A stretch of 64,000 nucleotides of DNA from Thereva unica (lineage: Eukaryota > Arthropoda > Insecta > Diptera > Therevidae): contig OX465286.1 in NCBI GenBank assembly GCA_949987705.1, forward strand, positions 1,302,001 to 1,366,000, read 5' to 3'. Shown here in pieces: positions 1 through 11,900 of the stretch. A model generated the notes under the pieces. The model had not been told where the DNA came from and made no database searches. It worked only from the letters and a program-made list of their open reading frames with translations. How positions within the stretch are numbered: position 1 is the first letter of the stretch; the number at the start of each line of letters is the position of its first letter. The translations under genes were made by a program, and so were the position numbers.

Positions 1-189
1 AGCGGGGACTCGTCGAATAACGTTGGCACTAACGTCTCACTATCGTGGGCACTCACATGCAACATCAGACAGAGGGTAGATTCGTCATCCCCAAGGCAAA
101 GCCTGGAAGTGGGGTCCTCTGCCGTTCGTATCCGTATTTTAGAGCGCAGTATCCGGTAATCAAGCCAACAAGTGTCCTGACTTCATTTC

Positions 190-450
190 TACTGCACCCA
201 GCAATTTCTCTGTCGCGTTTGTTGGAGACGGCTCAGAAATAAACCGCTTAGAGTGGCCAGTTTTTGTTGGACATCCAGCGTTAAGTATGTTTGATCGTTC
301 AGTATGTTTGGTCCAATCGCTGGCTCTGGACCGACAAATGCAATGTCAAATCCCTGTTTATTCAGGGTATCCGCCTTTTTATTGCATTTGAAGCCCCGGT
401 GACCAGGAACCCCTATAAAAGCATCTAGATTAAGAACGCTCAGTTCGTGG
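190..450 (-). pseudogene. Retroelement RNase H domain remnant
   Basis: Read on the minus strand, this stretch is open down to a stop near 200 and contains the fragment VPGHRGFKCNKKADTLNKQG. This fits the C-terminal RNase H motif of I/R1/LOA-type LINEs (His-Gly, then Asn and Ala-Asp before a Leu-Asn/Ala-Lys-x-Gly helix). In active enzymes the motif is normally G-N-E-x-A-D; here Cys-Asn-Lys-Lys replaces the usual residues, so it is probably dead. No RT domain is visible next to it, so it is a fragment. An RNase H from an LTR element is possible but less likely, because no gag-pol context is seen. Confidence 0.55.
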
Positions 451-469
451 GCAATCCCAAACCCAGTTT

Positions 470-2080
470 AGACTTGGTCCTACGGGACCTTATTGATTTT
501 AAAGATTTTTCCAAGGAGCACAATTCGGTATTTCCGAAACAAAACCGTCCATTCCGCCGCTATCTATATCATCAGAATAATACGGGCAGAAATACATTTG
601 TACATTCTTCATAGGTGATAATAGATAACAAATCCAAGACCGCCTTAACACGATCTCTCGTTCGCCTAGAAATCTTTACTCCCCGACATTGCTATGTTAC
701 CCTCTGCCCCAAATGTCTCTCACACACTCACTAATCTTGAAGAATAGCGAGGTTAATAAGTGCTTCAAAGAGGTTAACTCAACGAATCCACCCCGCACAC
801 GAACATATACTCCCTATCGTCTTAAGTAAATTCATCTCGACTTAACCGGAATTGATCCAGACTCTCAAGCCTCGTTTACATGCCAAGCACTCGAGCCGAT
901 CACGTTTTTTGATCGACTCCAGTTGAGCTGCGTGGGTTTATATTTGTACATAAAGTACGCTTGCAGAGATTCAGTAATTATGCCCTCCAAGCTCAACTAG
1001 ATAGGCTCGTATAACACGACTCTCGTCTAGGTTCCCAGGCATAGGAACATAGATAGGAACGAGAAAGCCGACTAACTAGCCTCTAGCCAAGCAAAAGTAA
1101 ATCTTCTCCGGGGCTTGGAGATTGGGATGATTGGCAGCCCAATTAGGATAGGTTAGATATGGCTGAGCTGTTGGTTTGAGGTCATACACTCAACCTGATG
1201 TTAAAGTGACATTTCTTCGCTAAACCATCTCGAGAAAATAATGAATCTTTTAAGTTGCAGGATCTCAATCTTCGAGATTTCCGCGAGCTTGCTTAGAAAG
1301 GGCCCACTAAAAACGGTTAGTCTATGGCTCTTGAGCTAGGGCAATATCGACTTCGCAAAAGCGCAATGGACGCTGCTATACAATGGCACAGGTTTATCTG
1401 AATCACCTGCACCATTTTCCGTGAGGTTTACTTCGACGATAGTCACCTCCACTTCCTCGTCACTGGAGATGACCTCGTCGATGTCTATCGATTTTCATGT
1501 TTTCTAATTCATCGCCAGAGGCCTTGGTGCAGGCCACTTGGTTCAATACGGCTTCCATGTCTATTTTGTGGACCTTCAATTTGATTTGTTGGAAGCCGTA
1601 CTTCACGGCGTATTTTTCTTTAGCCAGCTGATTTAGGCATTCTTCATTTAGGGCAGAATACCTTGCATTATGGCCCTGTTAGTCTTCTCTGTTTTGATAA
1701 CCTTCCAGTTATCGGTGTTGATATGAGCCCAATAGGAAGTCATATTTTTGGCTACCATCTACTAGCCAGCCAACGGTGGAGCTCATTGGAAATTTGTATT
1801 ATCTTTAGGATGACTTTTTTAATTGTGAGAACCTATCAGGGTTAGAAAACAACATTCTTAGTGACTACTAGTCCTTTGTGTCGTTCATAAGCTTGGCAGA
1901 TAAAAGAGGATAAGAAAGATTAAGAAGAGTTTTTACGATGGACATATTTCGTGCTCAAGCAGAGATGACAATGAACCTATGCATCCATATCCCCTTTGCT
2001 ATTTAACAATAGGGCTGGAACAGCATTTTAATCATCTCGTTGTACATTGTCTTTTTCACATATTCTTCTATATTTTTCAG
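470..2080. other. Region with no recognised gene
   Basis: No convincing coding exon is visible. A minus-strand stretch around 1480-1640 is open and somewhat charged, continuing in another frame to about 1400 as an acidic run. It could be a decayed gag-like or host fragment, but no motif identifies it. The end of the stretch, up to the AG at 2079-2080, is taken to be intron of the plus-strand gene whose last exon starts at 2081. Confidence 0.4.
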
Positions 2081-2320
2081 CCTAATCATTCTACGCTTCT
2101 AGTAACACCACTCAAAACAGCTGTTGTTGATTGCACAGAAGTTTCAGCCAGTTTCAGTACAGTGGGTATACCAGGAATGGAATTCTACGCTGACCTATAT
2201 CATCTATCATTGGTGCATGCGCTTCCAATAAGCAAAGAAAAACAAAAGACAATGGATCCACTTCTTCGAGATAATGTTGCACAGATATTAATGACAACAA
2301 GACCATTAAGTTTTTGCTAA
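2081..2320 (+). CDS. Last coding exon of an unidentified conserved gene
   Basis: A pyrimidine-rich tract ending TTTTTCAG at 2073-2080 precedes an open exon of 79 codons ending in TAA at 2318-2320. The peptide looks like a real globular protein (TAVVDCTEVSASFSTVGIPG, then an aromatic-rich MEFYADLYHLSLVH segment and a polar tail), with none of the frameshifts seen in the surrounding transposon debris. I do not recognise the family. The ATG at 1979 lies in the presumed intron and is unlikely to be the start. The gene would begin left of the window or in the unresolved 1-2080 region. It converges on WASHC4, whose stop lies 145 bp away. Confidence 0.5.
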   Translation, partial: PNHSTLLVTPLKTAVVDCTEVSASFSTVGIPGMEFYADLYHLSLVHALPISKEKQKTMDPLLRDNVAQILMTTRPLSFC

Positions 2321-2465
2321 TATTTTTTTTTGTTTTGTTTTCTTTTACAAATATAATAATTAATCAATTCAATGATCATCATAACAATATTCAATAATAA
2401 TTAATCAATACAATGATCATCATAACAATATTCAAATTCAAAATATATTCATTATTATTATTATT
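2321..2465. other. Convergent 3' ends of two genes
   Basis: Only 145 AT-rich bp separate the stop codons of the plus-strand exon and minus-strand WASHC4. A direct repeat of about 30 bp (ATAATTAATCAATnCAATGA type, near 2357 and 2398) occupies the middle. No canonical AATAAA was seen, so the two 3' UTRs probably overlap or use variant signals. Confidence 0.5.
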
Positions 2466-2903
2466 TTACTGAAAAAATATTTTAGCACTACTTAAATTAT
2501 AATAAAGTAATGTAAACTCCATTTGATAGGTATTAATTCGTTTTTCTCTTAATGATAATGTCTGTTGCAGCTTCTCATCATGATTATTTAATAATGATGT
2601 TTGTTCACGTTGTTTTTTAACATTATTCAATTCATTTTCGTATTTTTGCTTAACCGATTTAAACCATTCCAATGAATTAAATTCCATAGTTTGATTTAAT
2701 AATTTTAATATATATATTAAGCCGATGGTAAAGCCATCATCAGTAAATAATGCTCCCTGTTTATCTTTTTTATAAATTTTATCCTTTGAATTTAGCATAT
2801 ATTCAACAAAATTAATCGTTAATGGTGGTATTATTAAATAAAATGTTTTTAAATGTATATTCTTTGGATCACGAAAGAATGGCGAGAATGCATCCATCAA
2901 TAA
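2466..2903 (-). CDS. WASHC4: WASHC4 terminal exon K
   Basis: 145 codons plus TAA stop. Acceptor TTTTTTAG before 2903. It encodes the C-terminal WASH-7 region: [50 protein letters not shown] and the terminal [14 protein letters not shown]. The protein stops right after this block, lacking the charged tail of the vertebrate protein. Confidence 0.93.
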   Translation of the reverse strand, partial: LLMDAFSPFFRDPKNIHLKTFYLIIPPLTINFVEYMLNSKDKIYKKDKQGALFTDDGFTIGLIYILKLLNQTMEFNSLEWFKSVKQKYENELNNVKKQREQTSLLNNHDEKLQQTLSLREKRINTYQMEFTLLYYNLSSAKIFFQ

Positions 2904-5900
2904 CTAAAAAATAAAAATAAATTTTGTGAATATTTTTCTTCTTCGATATGGGGGAGGGGCGGGGGGGGCTTGTCCGCCATTATTGAATGTTATTTAAGGG
3001 GAGGTTCTACTTTGAGGCCCTGAAAAATAGGTCTTTTTAAATATTTTATTTAGAGGTGTTAGAATAAAAATAATAACAAGTCATTTTTTTTTGTGCTGTG
3101 TTAGTACATATTTAAAGAACATTAAAAAAAAAATTTTTTTTATTGAATACAAAAACAAAATGGCGGCTCCAGCCACAGATCCGCGTAGCCATGCACGCTG
3201 CGTTTCGACTTGCGCGACGCGCTCTCCAGGGTGGGGCAACTTTTCTGAAACAGAGTTAAGGTCGATTCGCACTATACGGAACGTCAACGTTACGTCACGG
3301 AACGGCAACGGCACGTCAAAATATTTTTCAATGAGTTTTGCATTACACGTTTACATGTATAGTCAACGTCACGGATCGTCATCGTAACGGCACGTCAAGA
3401 TTAGTGTTTCAAACTAGATTTTGACGTGACGTGACGTGCCTCGACGTGACTGATCTATTCTGTGCAATGTGAATGTAGTAACGGAAGCATTTCGAATTTT
3501 TCAACCATTTATCTTTTTTTGTATTAAACTAATTTATCATGGACGATGAAAATGTAGTTGAAAAGGTTCGGCGATATGAGGAGCTGTATGATTTGTCACA
3601 ATTTTTTTTGCTTTCTCATTCAAAACTAATGCGATCCTTCCATCCATTCTATGGCGCTACAGCCCGAATCTAGCCTTGGCCTCCTTTAAGGTATTGTAAT
3701 GACTCTCCAAGTTTTACGGTCTCTTGCAGCATGTCCCCTGTTCCGGATGTTGAGCATTGATGTGACAGCCGTCACAGAGTCGATCCATCTCCTCTTGGGT
3801 CTTCTTTCTCAAACCTGTTGACTCGTTCCTCTAGGTCCTGTCCTGGGTCATGTGTACAAAGCTTGAATGCAGTATTTGTTTTTGGGCATAAAAGCCTCTA
3901 TCAGCCAGTAGTATTCGTCTGGTTATTTCTTCGTTTCTGTTTTGTGATTGTAGACCCAAGGTAGACTGTTTTATCGAGTATTTATAGGTTATGTCCGTAG
4001 GTGGTTATATTTCTTCCCATCCTAAATCTTCCTGCTCTGGATTGTTGCATCACGTTCGTTTTTTCTTCATTTATCTTCAGACCTATGTCCTTTGCCACCT
4101 CTTTTAATTCGACATAAGCTTCTTTTGCTGCCAAAAAGGACCTTGCCACGATGGTCACATCCGCATAACTAAGAAATTGTACCGACTGTTTAGCTATTGA
4201 TGCACTTCTCTTGACTGACGTTTTCCTTATCACCCATTCTAGGGCGAGGTTAAGAGTATTGGGGCCCAACCCATCTCCTTGTCTAAGTCCTTGTTGCACT
4301 TCAAACTTTTCTGTTATAACATTTTGAATCCTATCCTTCCCCAGTGAGCTAATTGTTGCGCATTTGATCAGTAGTACCAGCTTTGAGGGGACTCCTTATT
4401 CCTATAAGATCTCGTATAGTCTCTCTCAGTTTATTGGATCATATTCCTCTTGGAAATCGACAAATATCTGGTGTATATCTACATTCTTTTCCCAGGTTTT
4501 CTCCAGAATTTGCTTTAAGGTCAGCAATTGGACCGATGTTGACCTATTTGTCCTAAAACCAGCTTGATATCCTCCTAAAAACCCTTCCGCTAAGGAGTGT
4601 GAAGAATTTGTAGCTGGTGCTGAGGTAGTGAGACTGAACGGCAAAATTGACGTAAAGTTGGCGTGGTGTTTAAGTGCGAATCGACAGCAAAATTCACGTG
4701 CCGTTGCCGTTCCGTAACGGGACGTTGACGTTCCGTATAGTGCGAATCGACCTTTAACGAATCATTTATGTTAAACAAACAAATTTGCGACAGTTTGAAC
4801 CTACTTTTAAAGAAATTGGGAGTTTTTTGGAGAAATTACACGACTTTGAAAAATGGTACGAAAAATCGTAATAAATTTGTTTGTTTAAATCGGCTTAAAC
4901 AACCATTTATTTATTGTATTTGATGATAAAAATAGGTTCAAATTACCGCTAGTACATTTGTTCAAATATACCACTTGATTTGAAAGTGATTAGATAAGTG
5001 TTTTTTTTTCACAAGAGCGCGTCGCGCACTTAAATCATGCGTTCCGAGATAAATCGCTAGGAGAGAGTTTCAACGTTTGAACGCGTACTTCTGACGAACT
5101 TTTGCAACTTACAATTAGTCAGCTACCCCTGGCCCGTACAAAATTCCCTCCTCTGCTTCATAAAGCGCATTTTCCTTCATCAGCAATTGTCGTTTTCGAA
5201 TCCTGGTATTATTCTGGAACTGTTTCAAGTTCGCCTCTCCCCGTGCTCGATGCGTGCGGTATCGATAGTCTGCGCGAGAAACTTGATTTTTAGTCCGGCA
5301 CAAATGCCCCCCATAACGTTCATAATCTTCATGACAGCGCTGTATCCATCCATCCAATGGCGCTACAGCCCAAATCGAGCCTTGGCCTCCTCTAGGGCAT
5401 TTCTCCAAGTTTGACGGTCTCTTGCAGCATGTCTCCAGTTCCGGATGTTGAGCATTGCCTCCGCGTCAGCCGTCACAGAGTCTATCCATCTCCTCCTGGG
5501 TCTACCTACTGGCCTACTTCCCGAAATTTCTGATGCCATAAGCCGTTTTGGGATACGATTGTCCTCCATCCTGATTACATGGCCGGCTAGTCTCAGTCTG
5601 TTGATTTTTATTAAAGTTGAGAGTTGTGGGTTGTCAAAAATTTAATACAACTCGTTGTTGTATCTCCTTCGCCATATTCCATCCTCTCTCGTTGGGCCTA
5701 TTATGCATCTGAGGACTTTCCTCTCAAACCTGTTGACTCGTTCCTCTATGTCCTGGGTCATAGTCCAAGTCTCGCTACCATAACACAGTACTGGTCGTAT
5801 TACTGTTTTGTAGAGTGAAAGTTTCGTTTTCCTGTGCACAAATCTTGAGTGCAGGATTTGTTTTTGCGCTGTATCCCTCATTGTAAATACACGCTGCCAT

Positions 5901-8900
5901 GTAAGCAGCAATCTCCACCGTTTTTATACCGCTGTGTAAGTGTTTTTGCGCGAATTTCCAAATGCAGGCATTGAGACTCTCATTGTCATTTTGAGTGTTT
6001 CCGCCAACGTATCTTTGCAAAAGTGGTTCGTCTGTAAGGGCCTCGTATGTTGGACGAATGTGATCCTGAATACTCGTATCGAGCGCGGATTTATGATCGA
6101 ACTCCTTTTCTTTCCCAGTATCCTTGGTAGCGTTGTATTTACACCAGCTTGATTCTCCCTGAGGGCAAAGATCATGTTGAGGATTCTGGTTTGTGGAACT
6201 TTTGTGGAAAAGCTGGACCAAATTTCGTTGCGCATTTTTTCGACTGAGTCGCAATGACACCTTATTGCTAAGCCGTAATATAAAGTTAGTTCGTTGATCA
6301 AATTCAAGGTGAATGTTATTATTTTTTTGGTAGCTGATTGCGCGGACGCTCTGTCTCCTGGCGCGGACCCTCGTCCTCTCGTCGCAGCCCCTCGTCCTTT
6401 TGTAATTGGCATAATTTACATCGGCCAAGTCTACAGACCGCGAAAACATCTCCATTATCGCGTCCATTTCCATGATGAGATCGCCCTCTACAGTTATATG
6501 GGACAAAATTCTAGATCTACCTGTGTGGATAATATACCTACATGAAATAAAATAATGCTATTATAATGCCCTGGGCCCATTCAAAAGGGGTCTTCGCAGC
6601 GAGAGCAAGTCGAAACGAGCCAAGCGTTACGCGCTTAGATAGCCGCTGCGGTGCACGCTTCGCTTAAAAACACTGTAACTTTCTTAAAAATTAAAAAAAA
6701 ATCAAAAATCCTGTTAGGAAAATATTTTAGACATATTAAACATTCGAAAAATGTAAAAAAAATCGGTTTTTTGATCGCTCAAAAGTAGAACCTCCCCTTA
6801 AATTATAATCAAAAAATTTACCTTAAAATATTCTGTTCCTTCAGAAAAGTTCTTTGATAAATTCTGTATAGTCATTTCTAAATTTTCTGCTGCATTTTTT
6901 GTCGTTTCCGATAATTTCTCAGAGTATTTACGAAAAATAAGATTTTCATCGAATTTCGGTAAGTATGCACGAGCACTGTAACCGGCATGCATACTACCAG
7001 ATCTAACTAGCCGAATATAGCCCATTGCATTGCCTGGAGGAAATATTTTTTTTTTTTATTTTAATTAAAGATATGAAAAATTTAATTTTAAAGACAAAAA
7101 ATACTTTACCAATATGTGAAATAAGCTGACGAAATAAATCCAAATAGCTTTGTCCATCTGGCGTTAATCCCAGTTTTCGTATGCTTTTATTAAAGCTATC
7201 AGCTCTCTCATAGCTATACATGTTATTTAGTTTCTCCTTATTTTCTCGGAAATATTTCAAATCCTTCATAAGTCTTGATTTTATTTGTTCATCAAATAAA
7301 AATTGCGAGAATGTATAGAATTTCTTACGTAAAAATTGATACGTGAAATTGACCTTGAATAATAAGAGATAATAAACGAATCAACGATCAAACAAAGTCG
7401 TCTGGGACATAGAAACATTCAAAGAAAGATCAAATTAACAAAATTTTTAAAGCTCCAATTACATAGCATAGCACACAATCAATCTATAAAAATATCCCGG
7501 CTGAATCATAATTCTATATGAAATCCTTGAGGATTTACGTATTTCCTTCGGTATTTCGTATCGTAACTGCGAATAACCGTGAACACGCACAAACAACTGT
7601 GAACGCGCGAGTGTGGATGGCATTCGCACCTAAGCAGTTCGCGCATATTGAGCTGAAATAGAAGCTACTTTGGGCTACGTTAACACTTCTTAACAAAGAG
7701 GACTAAAGTTAAACTATATAGAGAAGATGCAATCATGAGCAATCATATATAGAGAAGATGCAATCATCAGTTGTATAAAGATACAAACATCAAATTATAA
7801 AAACTATAAAAATTAGCAATGGCAGTGAGGACAGACAAAAATTATTATGAACAATAGACGAAACGGACATAAATACGGGCGCCCCGAAAAAAAGAAGATA
7901 TACAGATAGCTCGTAGAAGATCTACAAACTCTAAATAAAAGAAATTTGGAGATATAAACCCAAGGACCGGCAGTTCTGGTGGAACTTACTTTTATCACAA
8001 GAAGATACACAAAGAGACCTGGGTATCGCCCGATGGTAGAACCAGAAATCGGAGAGATCATGTGGCCGTCAGCCGCAGATGGAGAACTATTCTGGAGGAT
8101 GTCAGGAGTTTCAGGGGAGCAGACACTGGAAGCGACCATCATATGGTAGTAGCAACTATTCGCCTTAAAATCGCCGCAATCAGAAACGTAAAACGCGATG
8201 CTATAAATCGTAGACGGTTCAACGTAGATTTTCTGCGGGAGAGCGCTAAAAAGCGAGAGTTTGCTGGAAACCTACAACAAATATTAAACCAACAAACCGT
8301 TTCTGACGACACAAATATTGAAGAGCTGTGGAGTACGACAAAAGGCGCAATATTGACGGCTGCGGAAACGAGCATCGGTTATGTCCAAAGAAACCAGCAA
8401 CACTGGATCTCGGACACAACCTGGCAAAAAATAGAACGCAGGAGAGCCCTAAAAAATAACGTAAACTCTACAAGCGACCCCGAAAGACGTTACCAACTGG
8501 AACGGGAATACACCCAATTACACCGGGAGGTAAAGAGAAGTGTCCGGCGTGATAAAAGGCAGCAGATAAATGAGCTCGCAGAAAAGGCGGAAAACGCGGC
8601 AAACACAGGCAACAGTAAGATGTTGTACCAAATTACTAAACAGCTCTCGGGAAAGCACTCTACTAAAAAGCATGCCGTTAAGAGTGCGGATGGAAGGCTG
8701 CTGTGCAGCGACGAGGAGCTACTCCAAAGATGGAGAGATTGCTTCTTCGCCGCCCTGAATGGTTCACTTACACAGGAACCTCAGGAAAACAGCAATAATA
8801 CACAGCCAATAAGAATCACCACCCCCGGGGCCCATCTTAGACGGAAATAGTAACCGCAATTCATGCGATGGCCAATGGTAAAGCAGCTGGATAAGATGGC

Positions 8901-11900
8901 ACCCGCCAGAATTGTTGAAAACCTCATAGCAGAAGCGCTACAGCTAATCCTGGAAATAGCATGGAACACCTGTACCTTTCCGGAGGATTGGACGGAAGGT
9001 ATCATAGTCAAAATACCAAAAAAGGGGGACCTAACAGCGACAACTGGAGAGGCATCTGTTTATTATATACTGTGGGCAAAATTTTGTCCCATATATTACT
9101 ATCTAGGATAAGAGAGGCAGTAGACCGAACGCTTAGGAGGCAGCAGGCCGGATTCAGGAAGGGCCGCTCGTGTATTGATCATATTAACGCCTTGAGAATA
9201 ATAGTGGAGCAGTCTACTGAATTCCGATCCCCCCTTTACATTGCTTTCGTAGATTATGAGAAAGCGTTCGACTCGGTTAATAGGAGCTTTGGCACTACGG
9301 CGACGTGGACTGCCTGATAAAATAATAGAATTGATAAAAGCGCTATATAACAATTCCAAATGCAGCGTTCTCCATAATGGAAAATTATCCGACAGCTTTG
9401 AGGTGATCTCAGGAATACGACAAGGATTCCTACTTTCGCCTTTACTATTTCTTATAGTAATAAATGACATCCTTGCCAGCACTCTAGATAGTAGAACAGG
9501 CGGCATACAATGGGGTTTGCTAGACCGCCTTAAGGATCTCGACTACGCAGATGATATCTGTTTGCTGGCCCACAGACACCAGGACCTCAAAAACATGCTC
9601 AACAATTTGGCAACAGAAAGTAGTCCAGCAGGCTTAAGGCTAAATCCGACTAAAACTAAAGAAATGCGGATTAATGCAAACACCATTGATCGGACAGTGC
9701 TGAATAACCGTGACGTGGAACTGGTAGATAAATTCTGCTACCTCGGTACTATTATTACCGGAAATGGCAGTGAAGAAGATGTCAATTCCAGAATAAATAA
9801 AGCACGAGGCGTATATGCATGCCTGTTCCGCATATGCAGATCAACGGAGATCTCAACTAATACCAAACCTCGGCTGTTCAACTCCAACGTTAAGGCAGTA
9901 CTTTTATACAGTTGCGAAACATGGAGTCACCCAATTCACTACAGGGCGCCTTTAAGTCTTCATCAACAGATGCCTGCGTCGTATCCAAAAAATCCGCTGG
10001 CAAGATCGAATTTCAAACGAAGAACTATGACGCCGTGCCGGCCAAGAAAAGATAGACGACCAAATCAGGCGAAGGAAATGGAATTGGGTTGGCCACACCT
10101 TGCGACGCGAAACCGAAAATCTAGCTAAACAGGCCCTTGACTGGAATCCGCAAGGATCCCGTCGAGTCGGAAGATCTAGAACAACGTGGAGGAGAACCCC
10201 ACTAGCAGAAGCCGCAACAACTGGGAGATCCTGGTCGGATCTGAGAGCTGTCGCGCAAAACAAAGTCCGCTGGAGGGCAACTGTTTCCGCCCTATGTTCC
10301 ATGAGGGATTAAAGGAGCGCAATGATGAATGATGATGATTAGGAGGCCGGCCAAATACGGCGAGCCTACAGTTAAAAATTCTCGAAAGGGAATCCTCAGA
10401 AGAATATTTGACCCAAGACCTACAAGGATTACAGCAGCGCCACCACTTAAGAAGCAGAGAAAAAAAATTAAAATTAATAAAAAAAAAACATCTTACCGTT
10501 GTATTAATAATTCCAGTACCATGAGTCCGTAACGAGTTAGCAATATGCCGAATACCAATTGTATTTAAATATTTATTATTGCTTGAATGTTCAATAAATA
10601 TTTGATTATTCATATTGTAAACATATTTCGATACAAATATATGAATATTTCTCATTATTTCAAGAACATCAATACCCTACAATGAAAAATTACAAATAAA
10701 ATAAAAAATAGCACAAAACAAACCCAACTTGTTCAAGTGTCTGTGTTGGAAGATGATCTTCAATTGTATCCAAATTTAATTTATGATATGCTAATCGTCT
10801 CATTTCACCATATGTTCTCCAATCGTGCAGCGATATTGTTGTTAAATTATAAAACATTGTGCTTAAATAGTTTTCGATGTTATCTTTGGGGGGGAAAAAA
10901 ATAAATTATAATACAATTACATTATTTTTATATGCTTCTACCTTTAATTATAACATGTTCTCCATTTATTTGTATGGGACTTAGTGCTAGCAAATCACGA
11001 CAGTCCGAATATGATTGCTCTAATGGATTAACTTTATTCTGTTGTAGCTGTGAATGCACTTCTAAACGTAGAAATGTTTCGGTTTGTGCGCATAATTTAT
11101 CAATAATTTCTCTTTTATAATTATCATAATTTGATTTTTTTAATGTTTCCATTAATATTAATTTATTTAGATCTAGCTGTTCTATGAATTTACTGCAGTC
11201 ATCTGATGATTTTACAATATACTAATAGAAAAAGATTAATCAAAAAAATTATTTTATTATAATATATGGAAGACGTAGACGAACGTACGTTTAGTAGACG
11301 AAAGATACTATAGGGCTACTTATTGAAACTACTTTGGTGGCTTTATATCTTTAGATTATGGACAGGTTCAGTGAAATTTTCTACCCCATTTCTTCGACTG
11401 CACACACTGTCCCAAGAGAGCATTCCGAAACTGCGGTCCTTATAGACAATATATCTCTATCGCCCGAAGATATGATAATAATAATAATAATAGAGTAACA
11501 GGAGGCGCACTTCTCAGCTGAACCAAGAAAAATTTACCTACTCAGCACAACCAAGCGCTGAGATGAGGCTCTGATGAGGACAACTAAGCATGCAAGGTCT
11601 AATATATCTGGAGGTCAATAAAGGTCACGGTCCGGACTGTCTACCTGCAAGTTTTTTTGCAGAACCACGCCCAACTCATTCTTCTCCCCCTTCACCTATT
11701 TTTTAACAAGTCCCTATCTACCGGTAAGTTTCCTTCGGTATGGAAGAAATCCTTCCTCACATCAATCTTTAAGTCAGGTGATAAACATGCGGTGGACAAC
11801 TATAGGGGCATTGCTATCCTATCTGTTATCCCTAAACTGTTTGAAAAACTTATCTATGACAAGATTGCCCCTCTAATTGTTCCGAACCTAAACGATCAGC

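Larger units (their letters stand above)
3259..4753. mobile_element. Harbinger-like DNA element with TTA target duplication
   Basis: Terminal inverted repeats of roughly 60 bp with small gaps begin AGGTCGATTCGCACTATACG. They lie at 3259 onward and, inverted, up to 4753, and are flanked by TTA (3256-3258, 4754-4756). Three-base TWA duplications are typical of PIF/Harbinger. Subterminal ACGTC-rich motifs repeat through 3275-3450. The interior carries a 20-codon MADF-like start and an antisense LINE fragment, so it is non-autonomous. Confidence 0.7.
2998..6797. mobile_element. 3.8-kb inverted-repeat element flanked by TTAA
   Basis: Perfect 16-bp terminal inverted repeats GGGGAGGTTCTACTTT (2998-3013; complement 6782-6797) are flanked on both sides by TTAA (2994-2997, 6798-6801). 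TTAA duplication is the piggyBac signature, but no piggyBac transposase was seen. Inside are a Harbinger-like element, LINE pieces and a Mutator-type transposase fragment, so the original cargo is unclear. It fills almost all of the last WASHC4 intron. Confidence 0.65.

Noticed and set aside
1979..2080. ATG at 1979 as the start of the plus-strand gene
   Set aside because: The stretch before 2081 is hydrophobic, T-rich and ends in a textbook polypyrimidine-AG acceptor, so it is intron.
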